This document shows positions 38,601-49,044 of a stretch of 64,000 nt of DNA, in pieces. Under the pieces are notes generated by a model that was not told the DNA's origin, did no database searches, and saw only the letters and a program-made list of their open reading frames with translations. A program made the position numbers and the translations under genes. Each line of letters opens with the position of its first letter. Position 1 is the stretch's first letter. Source of the DNA: Zarea fungicola (taxonomy: Eukaryota; Ascomycota; Sordariomycetes; Hypocreales; Cordycipitaceae); contig FWCC01000075.1 of NCBI GenBank assembly GCA_900169235.1, positions 248,001-312,000 of the forward strand. Reading direction: 5' to 3'.

Positions 38601-40125
38601 TGGGATATGGTTCCGTAGCCTGTTCGGGTGAGAGGGTGTGACGGCGGATAACGGAAGAGAAATGCAGGTGGTAGATTGTCGATCTGTTTCACACCGTATC
38701 TAGTGCAACCAGTACGATGCATCGACCTTTTTGTACTGAGTACTGAGCATCAGAATTATTGAATCATGGGTTTGGTGGATTGTAATTTGCTTTTGAATTG
38801 TCTTGTTGGGCACTGATGCAGATGAATGGAACCCTTGCCAGCGAAGCGTAACCTTGCCCCTCAACCTTGCCCTCAAACCTTGATGGGACAGAACCCCGAG
38901 AATGAGGGCATCGTGAAGGCGTGCTGATTCGGGGATCTGCCTGCACATTTTAGTAGACCCGGTAGACTCTGTATGGCTTGTCTAATTTGCTCTCAGGGCG
39001 TCCTGATTCGCAAGACAGGGGGCCATGACGTTTCACAATGTTGTCTTGTTATCTTTGCAAGACTGAAGAGTTTTCCGTCCGAGATGGTGGTGTCTGGCGG
39101 GGACCACTGGCGCAGTTGTGCCAAGGCAGCGTCTGCAGCCAAGTTGCGCTGTAGCTACGGCACTACGGGTACTGAGTGCTGTCTGAGTGCAGTTGAGTGC
39201 AGATGCAATGTAATTACAGGGCATTGTGTGCTGTAAGCAAAGAATATGCGCTATAAAATGATGTCTTGTAGCTTTGGTTGCTTGGTCTCTGAGGCGCAGA
39301 GGGTGGACCCCAGCCCCACTGCAAAACGGACTGCACAAAAAGGCAGGAGCCCCACCCACCGTAACCTACGGACCACTTGCCACTCCATTCTTACCACTTT
39401 CATTCTTATCCATCCGAACCCCGCCAGCCAATCAAGTCACCACTGACACGCCACCGTAAATGTCACGATACATGCCCATGACACTCAGTTGGGTACCTTG
39501 CTCCACTGCTCACTGCCACCACCACCACCCGCAACCACTCACGATACTTTGCCTCTTGTACCAACTCAACCTGGCCAATCAACTACACTAGTCCCTGACG
39601 TAGCTTTTGCCAGACAAACACGGTTTCCCATCCGGAAAGGGTTTTGGTGTAACGAGAGAGATTGTAAAAAATTAAAAATTAAAAACTTTGAATGTATCAA
39701 GAAGCGGCGCCACTTATTTCCATCATCAAAGCCCATGTACATGTGCTATTCCAAAAGACCTCTTGCTCCCCTCATTGCGATTTATAAAGCCTCTTGCCCC
39801 CCTCCCGCCTCCCTTGTGAATTCCTCCTCATTCCCCAGACCCATTCCTCGCGCTTTCTTTAAAGAAACAGATTCAAACCTACATCTCTTGCTTGCATTCC
39901 TTGATTGGCTTGCACTACCACATCAGCAACCTTGAAATCGACACCTATACTCTCTCACCTAGAATCAAACCTATAAAAGTCTCGTCTGCTCACTGCTCTT
40001 ATACTTGCACCTCGACAGACTGCAGCAACTATTCTCCCCGCCAAACCCAACCAACACACTCATCTCCAAACATACAAACGTCCAAACGTCCAGCATCCTC
40101 ACATCCTCACATTCATCAAATAATC
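35661..40125. other. 4.4-kb gene-free stretch between PGI and the mannitol gene
   Basis: No supported gene. It has many polypyrimidine/polypurine tracts, short GTTGTG and GT repeats, and scattered small frames with no shared motif. The last 700 bp (39.4-40.1 kb) are C/T/A-rich with a TATA box and form the promoter and leader of the mannitol-1-phosphate dehydrogenase gene. Confidence 0.5.
39972..39979 (+). promoter_or_regulatory. TATA box of the mannitol-1-phosphate dehydrogenase gene
   Basis: TATAAAAG lies 154 bp before the ATG at 40126, followed by a C/A-rich leader without upstream ATG. Confidence 0.5.
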
Positions 40126-41634
40126 ATGGCTCCCAAGGCTGTTCATTTCGGTGCTGGCAATATTGGTACGTTCCTGCTCCATCTACTACATGCAACTCAT
40201 TAGTAGCGTCATTTACACTACCGCCTGCACCACCCTCTGCGTTCCTCTGCACTCATGCACCAGTGGCACCACCACACCACTAGACCCCGGCTTCCGCCGA
40301 CTGGTTCCAGCGGGTGGTGCTACTGCCAGCTGGCTGCTGAGGCTCCTCCAGGCGCCCTAGCGGCCTGCATGACTTGCCAGGTCCCCTCACCCCACTACAT
40401 GTCATAGCGGCCTCTGTTGGACATCTCACCACCCCATCGCTTGAATCTTGCTCAAACTGTCTCTGCCGGGATGCATGACTAACATTCAACAGGCCGTGGA
40501 TTCGTTGCCTGCTTTCTCCACAACTCTGGCTATCAAGTCGTCTTTGCCGACGTCGCAGATGCCCTGATTGACTCCATCAACGCCTCCCCCTCATATCGTG
40601 TCATCGAGGTCGGTGTCGAGGGCACCACCGAGTCACAAATCACAAACTACCGCGCCATCAACTCAAAGACCCACGAGGCCGACCTGGTGCGCGAAATCAG
40701 CACCGCCGATATTGTCACCTGCTCCGTCGGCCCCCGCGTCCTAAAGTTTATTGCCCCCGTCATCGCCAAGGGCATCGACGCCCGCCCCGACAATCTCAAG
40801 CCTCTCGCCGTCATTGCCTGCGAAAACGCCATTGGTGCCACCGACACCCTTGCCGAGTTCATCAAGAGCCCCGAAAACACCCCCGAGGACCGTCTCGCCG
40901 ACCACGATGCCCGTGCCCGCTACGCCAACTCGGCCATTGACCGCATCGTCCCCGCCCAGGACCCCAACGCCGGCCTCGACGTGACCCTGGAAAAGTTCTT
41001 TGAGTGGGTTGTCGAGAAGAAGCCCTTTGAGGAGGCCGGATGCCTGCCCGCCATTGACGGCATCAACTGGGTCGACAACCTCGCACCCTTCATCGAGCGC
41101 AAGCTCTTCACCGTCAACACCAGCCACGCCACCGCCGCCTACCACGGCTACAACCGCCGCAAGCGCACCGTCTACGATGCCCTCCAGGACAAGGCCATCA
41201 TGGCCGAGGTCCGCGGTGCCCTCAGCGAGACCAAGGGCCTGATTGTCTCCAAGCACGGCATTGCCGAAAAGGACCAGGCCGCCTACGTCGACAAGATCAT
41301 CAAGCGCATCGGCAACCCCCATCTCGAGGACGCCGTCGAGCGTGTCGGCCGCGCCCCCCTCCGCAAGCTCTCCCGCAAGGAGCGCTTCATTGGCCCCGCC
41401 GCCGAGATTGCCGAGAATGGCGGCGACGTCAAGTACCTCCTCGATGCCATTGAGATGGCCTTTCGCTTCCAGAATGTCGACGACGACGAAGAGTCCAAGG
41501 AGCTGGCCGCCATCATGTCCGAGAACCAGCCCGAGGATGTTGTTGCCAAGGTCTGCGGCGTCCAGACCTCGGAAAAGATTTACCCCCAGCTCCTGGCCGT
41601 GGTCAAGCGCGTCCAGGCTGATGGGTCCGAGTGA
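40126..41634 (+). CDS. mpdA: mannitol-1-phosphate 5-dehydrogenase (two exons)
   Basis: Exon 1 (40126-40165) encodes [13 protein letters not shown] and one base; the 327-nt intron ends ACAG; exon 2 is 40493-41634. The product is 393 residues, close to fungal and bacterial MtlD. The intron splits the NAD-binding glycine motif, which reads GAGNIGRGF after splicing. Later landmarks are [25 protein letters not shown] and, in the catalytic region, [17 protein letters not shown]. The enzyme reduces fructose-6-phosphate to mannitol-1-phosphate with NADH in the cytosol, the first step of fungal mannitol synthesis (osmolyte, storage, oxidative-stress protection). Codon bias is extreme for C-ending codons, suggesting high expression. 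Confidence 0.96.
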
Positions 41635-42727
41635 CTACATGGTTCCTCCTCTTCTGTCACACAGTCAAGCTGGAATCAGGCCAACTCTGCCTCGCACGCA
41701 AAGCTGTAAAATACAATGACGACAATTTTATGTATTGGGATACCCAGGATTGGCGTTGGACCTTTTGGAATGATTTTTTTAAGAGCATAGGTAGCATGGA
41801 GTTTGTCCATTTAGACAATACAGTCGGTTTTTACGACCTGATGATTGATGTACAGTGACAATTAAGATGTAGACAATTGAAAGTAATGATGGGTGAAGTA
41901 GTGATAATTGAAGTAGTAACAGTTAAAGTAGTGACAATTGAAAATAGACATCAAAGTACGCTGACAATTCAAGAAAAAGCAAACTTGGAATCATCTGCCG
42001 CAGGCTCAACTGAGACCATACCTGGCATCATCCTCAGGGACTTTTGTAAACCCCCTCCAACCTGTCCTGCCTGCCCTGCCTGCCCTCCCTGCCTCCCTGT
42101 CCTCCCGTGTCTAGCCTTGTCGGCCCGTCGCCACATCTTGGCTTGCATACGCCGCAAATCACCGTTCCCGCGGCCGATCTGCGCCAAAATCCGGGAAACC
42201 CAACGGCCGGCATGGGCCTAGACTGTCAAGAAGAACAAAAAGAAAAACTAGCTTCATATATTTGACATTTTATAACAATAACTCCACGAGCTATATATCT
42301 CGTAGACACCAACCTTGTTTGCTTTCCTCAGCAAACATGCCGTATATAAGCGAGTCGCCCTCGTCGCCATCGTCCATGCCGACACCGTGCGTCGCTATGA
42401 CCTGAGGAGGAACTTTATTTGCATTCTAGCCTCGCAAAATCGAACAATCCTGACAAACTTTATGCCAAAAGGAGGGTTCCCTGCAGGTCAAGGATTTCAG
42501 GTCAAGAATTTCATGTGCAGCTGAAAATAGAGTCCATAGGAATGAAGACACCACCTTGTCTCACTCGTCACCGTCGTACTACGGCAAGCCGTCTCACAGT
42601 CGAGGCTTAATACAGTCGTCTATATATTTGGGCATTCCCCAAGTTTCATTTAGTTTTTCACTTTAAAATCAATCAACTCAGTATCCACCCTTCATTTACC
42701 ATTTCATATTGTCACCCCCAGTAAAGC
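41635..42727. other. intergenic with simple repeats, promoter of the DUF4419 gene
   Basis: Imperfect GTAGTGAyAATTGAA repeats lie at about 41895-41950, and a C/T-rich CCTGCCTGCC tract at about 42050-42110. A TATATAT run sits at 42621. No gene seen. Confidence 0.5.
42621..42627 (+). promoter_or_regulatory. TATA-like box of the DUF4419 gene
   Basis: TATATAT lies 107 bp before the ATG at 42728. Confidence 0.45.
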
Positions 42728-44098
42728 ATGGTCAGAACCGCCCTTCTCGGCGTCGCCTTTGCCGCCGCCCTCGCCGTCGCCGACATTACCATCTCCGTCA
42801 ACGACGTGCCTCCCCTCCCCCTCCGCAAAGACACCGCCGTGACCTCTGCCGCCGACCTCTGGGCCAAGAGCTGTCCCGAGGAGCACAGCCCGCGCACCCC
42901 CTACAACGCCAGCCTCCTCCTGTCCTCGTACACGTCTTTCCAGCAGAACGGGGACGCGCACGTCTTTGCGCCGGGGACGGTGTACCCGTCCTCGGACAGC
43001 ATCGTGCGCGGCGCCCTCGAGGCCTGGGCGCAGCACCAGCATCTGGTCCTCCGCCCGGACGAGGTCTGGTTCGAGGTCCTCGCGCAGCTCAACTTTTACA
43101 TGGGCGCCCACGCCGAGGAGCTGCGCCACCTGTTTGTCGATTTTGAGGGCAAGCAGGAGATTGTCGTCAAGGCGGTGACGTGGACGGATGTGATTGCGGC
43201 GTTTGCGGGCGCGATCCAGAAGAGGATCAAGACGGACTGGCTCGAGGCGTGGATCAAACCAAACTTTTCCACGACCACGGACAACGACGGGCTCACGGCC
43301 ACGGTGCTCATGATGGGGCTGATGAAGCACTACTTTGAATTTGCGGGGGGGATTACATGTGGCCTGCCGAAAGTCACGCTCCTGGGTCAGAGGGAGGACT
43401 GGGTGAAGTTGCTGGCCAAGCTGGATCGCCTGCACGAGTTTGGCGCGGAGCCGACGCAGTATGCGGCGAATCTAAGGCCGATTTTTACGAGATTTGTCAA
43501 GACGTTTGATGAGGGCGGTGTAGAGAGCGAGGACACAAAATCGTTTTGGGGACAGATTGTGCGCGCGGAGCACCATTTTGAGTGCGGCAAGGGCCCGATT
43601 GAGTACACCGTTACCGGTTGGGTGCTGGGTTTTCTGCACTGGAATGAGGATGGACAGCTGCGTGTGCGCGCAGAGGAGCAAGTACAAGGAGGAGATGAAG
43701 AGGAGGCCGCCGCTCTGTCCCGCCGGGATACAACACCCGTGAAGCTGGACAACATCACGTACGTGTCGCAGCCCATGGACCAGCTGCCCGTCGGCTATGC
43801 GACCGTCCCGCTCAAGATGCTCGACTTTCCAGCACCGGGCACCGACAGCTATGCGTTCCTGCTGGCGGGCAATGTCGGCGTGAATCGGACGGAGAGCGCC
43901 GAAGACGGCGGCTATGTGCGCGCGCAGCCGATGAGCTCGTGGTTCATGTATGGCCCTGTGAATCCAGACTACAATACTACGGCTGGTAACTTGGGAAGCT
44001 CTGCCGAGGTACAGAACATTTATAATGGAATGGCGGTGCAGGAGAGCTGTCCGGGATATCAGAAGCCCATTCAGTTCCCAATCGAGCGGAGATATTAA
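42728..44098 (+). CDS. secreted DUF4419-domain protein
   Basis: This is an intronless gene for 456 residues. The start has a signal peptide (MVRTALLGVAFAAALAVA). The core follows the DUF4419 pattern: GALEAWAQHQHLVLRPDEVW, QLNFYMGAHAEELR, WIKPNFSTTT, MMGLMKHYFEFAGGITCGLP, VTLLGQREDWVKLLAKLDRL. NxT/NxS sequons in the C-terminal third (NITY, NRTE, NTTA) suit a secreted glycoprotein. The biochemical role of the domain is not established. It is convergent with the UbiA-type gene, ending 308 bp from it, and marks the boundary between conserved genes and the accessory island. Confidence 0.88.
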   Translation: MVRTALLGVAFAAALAVADITISVNDVPPLPLRKDTAVTSAADLWAKSCPEEHSPRTPYNASLLLSSYTSFQQNGDAHVFAPGTVYPSSDSIVRGALEAWAQHQHLVLRPDEVWFEVLAQLNFYMGAHAEELRHLFVDFEGKQEIVVKAVTWTDVIAAFAGAIQKRIKTDWLEAWIKPNFSTTTDNDGLTATVLMMGLMKHYFEFAGGITCGLPKVTLLGQREDWVKLLAKLDRLHEFGAEPTQYAANLRPIFTRFVKTFDEGGVESEDTKSFWGQIVRAEHHFECGKGPIEYTVTGWVLGFLHWNEDGQLRVRAEEQVQGGDEEEAAALSRRDTTPVKLDNITYVSQPMDQLPVGYATVPLKMLDFPAPGTDSYAFLLAGNVGVNRTESAEDGGYVRAQPMSSWFMYGPVNPDYNTTAGNLGSSAEVQNIYNGMAVQESCPGYQKPIQFPIERRY

Positions 44099-44405
44099 AG
44101 ATGAAAATAATGACAGCAATGGGAGATGTGCAGAAATACAAAATTGGACGATTACAGAATGATGAATCTACTATTAGTTATTGTAAGAAGCATAAAATTC
44201 CTCCAGCATAAAATAACTGACTCGTGATATTATGATCGTGGGTGGGATTTTGTCACAGGCAGATTGGCACTTGTCCTCTCATTTCTACTACTATTGTCTA
44301 TAGTAAACGTTTCTCTCCTCAGCCTGTGCCGCCTACTGGGCGAGACCTTCACGGTCAGAAATCGTGAAACGGGAAACGCTCTTTGCACCCTCCATTGCCA
44401 CGTCC

Positions 44406-45452
44406 CTAGCGGTGGCTGTATCGTGCATAGATAGGCAATCCACTAGCAATAGCCAGCCAAATCTATTAGAGTCAGCATGTACATATGTCTGGGACATGTT
44501 GATCCAGTTGTACTTGCATTGTATAGAGCGTACGACGTTTCATCTGCCTGGACGTTGTTGTACCGATAGAATCGGTAACCAATTACTGTCGCAAGGGCAA
44601 AAAAAGGAACTGCCATCTCCACGCTCACACCCCAAATCTTGATACATGTAGTTGTCCATATCCACATGAGCGGGAGGACTGATGCTCTGGCAATCAAAGG
44701 ATGCGCCATTGGAAGTGTATGCCTGCCGTTTTGCGAATCCCCTTTTACATCTCGAAAGTCCTGGACATGAACTGTTGTTGCTATAATAACAGTTAACAGG
44801 ACAATTGCAAGATTACCTGGGTCTTGTATACGCGAACGATTTGGTCCTAATTGGAATGCGTTAGCTCTGTCTTGGCATTGCATCGTTGGAATTGAGATGA
44901 GTTTCGGACCTGCCACCAATGTCGCGCCGTATTTAAAAAACGCATATCCCACAGCATTCATCCAATTTTTGTGAATAAAATTTTCAGCCCACCCTAGCTC
45001 GTTGTATGCAATGGTGAGACCAGCAAATAAAGCGCTCACGATGCAGAGAGGCAGACTGTACGCAATGGAATAGAGAAGACAGCATGGAATAGAAAGCCAC
45101 CGCAGCCACAACGCAGAGTTCAAGGATACACGGCCGGCGGGGAGAGGCCGATAACTCTTATTTGCAGCATCCTCTTCTACACTTGTTGTTTGATTTGACA
45201 AGTTGAACTGCAAAAGGTGAAGCAAAATCCAAAAGAAGCTTTCATAGACATGTGTCAAGTCCTCTGCCGGACCAACACCAGTGGCAAATATGATCTAAAT
45301 AACGTTCTGTAAGTTGCTAATCCAAAGTTTGATAGACTGTTACTTGCCACTGGAATAAGAGTTGTTTTGATGTCAGATTTAATAAACAGATACACTGTGT
45401 ATAAGACTGAGAAGCCAGACTTGAATAGAGCAGGCATAGTAGTAGCAGACAT
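44406..45452 (-). CDS. UbiA-family membrane prenyltransferase / terpene-cyclase-like protein (four exons, two GC-AG introns)
   Basis: Exons are 45452-45348, 45294-44910, 44846-44518 and 44462-44406, giving 291 residues. Introns 1 and 3 (53 and 55 nt) start with GCAAGT rather than GT; both end TAG after a CTAA-type branch site. Intron 2 (63 nt) is GT-AG and could be read through in frame. Splicing intron 3 restores YNIWLAIASGLPIYARY, as expected of this group; without it the end is unrelated sequence. Several hydrophobic segments are visible. The first polar UbiA motif region is NLSNQTTSVEEDAANKSYRP and the second is VQDFRDVKGD with RHTLP. Both Asp-rich motifs for binding prenyl diphosphate are present. 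Fungal members prenylate aromatics or cyclise terpenes (fumagillin-type). The product is unknown. Confidence 0.85.
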
Positions 45453-46425
45453 GATGAGAGTGCTTTCAGTGATGACAATTTATGAAACTAAAAGCTCATC
45501 ATTTGCCTTCAAGTTATAAATGCTGAGGAACTTTGCCAACCGGCACATGAGTTTATACTGCTTACCGTAGGCAATGGGCCACGTGTTACAAAAATGTTGC
45601 CAGCAGGACGGCCAGGATAGGAGGCATTTGCCCGGCTAAAAGAGGTAAACTGCCTTGCGTGAAGCAGGAGGACCGCCATCTACGGTGGCGCAGTACGCAT
45701 CCGAGTACAGGGCTAATTGAGCGCGTATTTCGGCGAAATAGGGGAGACATGGCACACATACGCACGTCTTTCCTCAATCAACTCAATCTCTCATCACGAA
45801 CTCATGACTTGGCGCCTGCAAAATCGGGCCACGTCGGAAAGCTGAAACTATTTCTTTCAAAGCTACGCAGAATGTCCATCATGTGCCAAGACGCGTGAGC
45901 GCTTGTTTTCGGAACATCTGAACGTATACAGTTAGTCTGTTAGTGCGAGATGAGTGGCCCCGTCCAGATCTGATGGAGGCTTCGGAACAGTTGGACCGTG
46001 CGTGGTGGCAAGTCAGCAACGACCGGAATCTTTCCGAAGAGATGAAACGACGAGAAGGGCCGAGCTGTCGGTAATATGAATACCCAGAGGCAGAGAATGG
46101 GTCTATTGAGTTTGAGAGCAGAAATGTCACCAATCATCATTGAAAAGTGATTACCGCAGTGTAAAGCTGGCAGACCATGGTAAAGACCGAAGCAGCATCA
46201 CCAAGAGAGGGCCAGATTCCTAAAACTGAATGAGTCTCGAATTATGACTAGAAAATGGGCTCTACTAATAAGCTGTATAGACATATCCATAGCACTACAG
46301 TACACATATATCAAATAGATTATTTACTTCAACAAGTGTTTGATTTCTCTGTATACTGCTAAATAGAGTATATGCACACTCTCTAAATGCCTATATGAGA
46401 GCTAGAAGCAAACCGTAGTTGGTGG
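45453..46425. other. no supported gene; possible eroded coding fragment near 45.94-46.23 kb
   Basis: On the minus strand between 46230 and 45940, SLGDAASVFTMVCQLYTAV is followed, after a possible 52-nt intron, by further coding-like sequence in more than one frame. It ends in stops on all frames. I cannot assign a family with confidence. Confidence 0.35.
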
Positions 46426-46802
46426 CTACTCTATTAGCACATGTGGAATCATTATAAGAATATTGGAACTTACCGGTCCTTCGACTCCAAAAGTGTAAAT
46501 GGTGCAGGCGTGGTTCTATAAGATGGTTATTAGAACTAATATTATCTGAAAGATACATAAATCATACCTGTCCCTTGCATTCATATCCAGGCGACTATCA
46601 GATGTATTAGTAAATAGGAACCTGGGGACGGGCGTAGAGATAATTTTCATACACAAGCATACGTAGATCCCTCGCCAGAGATCACACAAGCACCCTGCGG
46701 ATATCTTTTGGTAGGCCCATAGCATGAGCCGTGTCTCTCAGCCGATGCAACGTAAAGCTGCGAGAAGGTGACTCCCAGCACAAGTAGGAACTTTGATAAC
46801 AT
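46426..46802 (-). CDS. small secreted cysteine-rich protein, multi-exon with a 27-nt microexon
   Basis: Read by hand: exon 1 46802-46653, exon 2 46594-46568 (27 nt), exon 3 from 46515. The two introns (58 and 52 nt) start GTATGA and end ATAG after TACTAAT and TTCTAAT branch sites, and all junctions are in phase 0. The ORFs alone are too short to notice. The protein starts with a good signal peptide (MLSKFLLVLGVTFSQLYVASA). Then come five Cys in a compact pattern: SCYGP, GACVISG, TYACSPGYECKG, HACTIYTFG. If exon 3 runs to the first stop (46426) the protein has 88 residues; a GTAAGT at 46473 could start a third intron, so the C-terminus is uncertain. The layout is that of a fungal effector-like or antimicrobial small secreted protein. 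No family name can be given. Confidence 0.55.
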
Positions 46803-47819
46803 GATGAAGGATAAGGTCGTAGGTTTGTAAGATGGGGCTTTGTTGTCAAGACCCGAGTATCTTTGAAGGGGACAATACGATTTATATAGAGATTAAACTG
46901 ATCATAGGGCAATTGATATATAAACAGTAGAGTACATGGTTACTATTACTGTGTTGTCTGACATGGCTAGGAAGCCGTAATCAAATCCACAAAGAAACGC
47001 TGCATGGAAGAAATGTGGAGCGGGGCGTTATTGTAAGCACTAAATATAATACTATTATGTTTGCAAAAAGTTCCAGAATCGTTGCGCTCTCTTACCGCTG
47101 GTTTCCTGGTCTCGGAGCCGAAAAGGAAGTGGGCTAAATGCGTTCCTGCAGGCCCGCAGTTTGTGTCCCGCGTGGCGTCTTTCAACAACCATTCAGGGCA
47201 ATACATGATACCGGATACTCATGATCCGAAAAGTTCAAGAGAATGTGACTAGTCGTGTGAACATGCAGTCGCAGAGCCACCAGCTCGATACTTCATTTAC
47301 GCATTAGTCTGCGTTGCTTTTCTGTTTCTACCGCCCTGGCCACATATCTCTTACATCATGAAGTTCATGTCTTATCCCTTCATTTTGGAGAAGATCGCCA
47401 GTCCCTAAACTATAATTGATATGGACATTGATGGGGCTTATGTTGGAACTACAAAGCTGAGAAGCGTGCCCGTAATTTTACAGGGCAACTTGCATGAGGC
47501 CGTCATCGTTGATATGAATGATTGTGTATTCGGCAGCTATCTATGGCCTGTATTTGACTTGTTATTTCTATTAATCCACCATGGTATTATCAGATGCAAG
47601 AATGGAGATTCTCCGCGTTTCTCAAGTTGGTAATGAGCCACGAGACCTACAGTAACCCGTTTTGGACTTTCAAGAGAAACATTTAGCCCGCTATAAAAGC
47701 AGTCTCCGGCCGTTGGTGGAGGACGATGAAAATAAAATGGAATTATGGATTCACAGTCGTATGGAGATAATCTTTTTGGCCTTTGAGTCAGAGTCAAGTC
47801 TACACTGTTCGGTTGATCA
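46803..47819. other. AT-rich intergenic, no gene seen
   Basis: Short frames only, with no motif. Includes the promoter side of the small cysteine-rich gene. Confidence 0.45.
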
Positions 47820-48190
47820 ACTAAAAACAGAAGGACAGAGCCAATCGACGACCCATTCGTTTTTCCAATTGAGGCCCACAGTGGTGCCGTCGAGACATTC
47901 AACCTGGGCGTCGTCAGCTTCTCCTATTAAAACGCTGGAGCCTTCGAGCACCTCTTGCCATTGGAAACTCAATCGAGCTAGCCTGTGGAGTCAATCGCTT
48001 AAGCGGCCCATATAAGGTAATTGTTTCTTAACCTTCAGTTTAACGCAGTTTAGCGGCGGATGCCTGCGGGATATGCAACGCCGGTACAACTTGTCACGTT
48101 GTGCCCATGTTTGCACTTGAACATGGCAAAGAGTACGAGCTTGGCTCACTCTACGAAATTAAAATGAAATGTAAGCACTAGCTAGTGAAT
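47820..48190 (+). pseudogene. probable decayed gene fragment of unknown family
   Basis: Three coding-like pieces follow one another in changing frames: DDPFVFPIEAHSGAVETF and NLGVVSFSY ending in a TAA at about 47930; LAIGNSIELACGVNRLSGPYK (47960-48018); and ACGICNAGTTCHVV with MFALEHGKEYELGSLYEIK (48060-48170), possibly after a short intron. The pieces have normal codon patterns, but the joins need at least one frame change and a stop suppression. I read it as a broken gene. The family is not recognised. Confidence 0.35.
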
Positions 48191-48295
48191 ACTTACGTAT
48201 GGTGGAATTTGTCGGGAGTGCCGGTTTCACTGCAGAAATATCCTCTTGCCTCATTAGCAATAGAATTCTAACTCTAGACGCAGTGACTATTCAAC

Positions 48296-48303
48296 TATAT
48301 AAA
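48296..48303 (+). promoter_or_regulatory. TATA box of the cysteine-rich secreted protein gene
   Basis: TATATAAA lies 104 bp before the ATG at 48407. Confidence 0.55.
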
Positions 48304-48406
48304 CAGCACGCATTTCCACAATATATCTATAACTCTAGAGCCTCTCATGGTTATTACCAAGTCATTCCACTAAGCATATTAGAAAGATACACTCGCAACG
48401 CGCAAA

Positions 48407-49044
48407 ATGGCTCGTCTTCTATACCTTCTATTCTCTGGACTCGTCGCCATTGGGTGTGCCCAAGCCGTTGATTATGTACGTTGACAAGCTAGGGCAAAGT
48501 CATCCCAACTAACTTGTGCAAGAAATCAACCTCAATGGACGTTCCACCAACCTCCGAGTTGCGTGCCGCCCATCCCGACCGATTGTGGTACTTTGATCAC
48601 CAGGACGCGCCGAACAACACCGAGGAAACCTGGTGGGCCCTGTCGAACGAGCGCGGCAACTCGCCGGCGTTCTGGACGGCGATTGCACCGTTGAACTTGA
48701 CCGACGCAGCGCAGCCCGACTTTGTCGACGGAGAATCCCAGGGTTCGCTGGAGAGACGCCTGCCCAGCTACCTTGATTTCTTCCAGAACAATCGCTGCGC
48801 GGGTCGGCGCATTGATCGCTGCTCCAACATATTCCGGGGTACCTGTTGCTCAAACACGAGTGGATTCAATGCTCGATCCATTCAAATTCCGAGTGTTAGT
48901 GATGGCGATATTCTTGCAGTTTTTGATGTAAGAGCCTGCGCTGGCCGAAACGTTGCGGGGACAGTCCTGTATGGGTTTGCGGGTTGCTGGCCGCGGAATA
49001 GTTTTATTAATTCCGTTTACCTTAATTCCTGCACTCGTTGCTAG
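48407..49044 (+). CDS. secreted cysteine-rich protein, unknown family (two exons)
   Basis: Exons are 48407-48475 and 48523-49044; the 47-nt intron runs GTACGT to CAAG with a CTAAC branch site. The product is 196 residues. A 20-residue signal peptide (MARLLYLLFSGLVAIGCAQA) is followed by an acidic, Trp-containing segment (WYFDHQDAPNNTEETWWAL). The C-terminal half holds eight cysteines: one in NNRCAG, one in DRCS, a CC pair, then RAC, AGC, NSC and the final TRC. Even cysteine number and secretion suggest four disulfides. I do not recognise the family; it could be an effector, an antimicrobial or a wall protein. It lies between the UbiA-type gene and the transcription factor, and its own TATA box suggests strong regulated expression. 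Confidence 0.75.

Noticed and set aside
40741..41322. Minus-strand frame of 193 codons rich in Gly/Val/Asp
   Set aside because: Antisense shadow of the GC-rich mannitol-1-phosphate dehydrogenase exon.
42704..43435. Minus-strand frame of 243 codons opposite the DUF4419 gene
   Set aside because: Arg/His-rich antisense shadow with no motif; the plus strand has a signal peptide and domain.
44443..44517. UbiA-type gene ending in the continuous frame at 44443
   Set aside because: The last 25 residues of that frame do not resemble the family, while removing the GC-AG intron 44463-44517 restores a family-like end.
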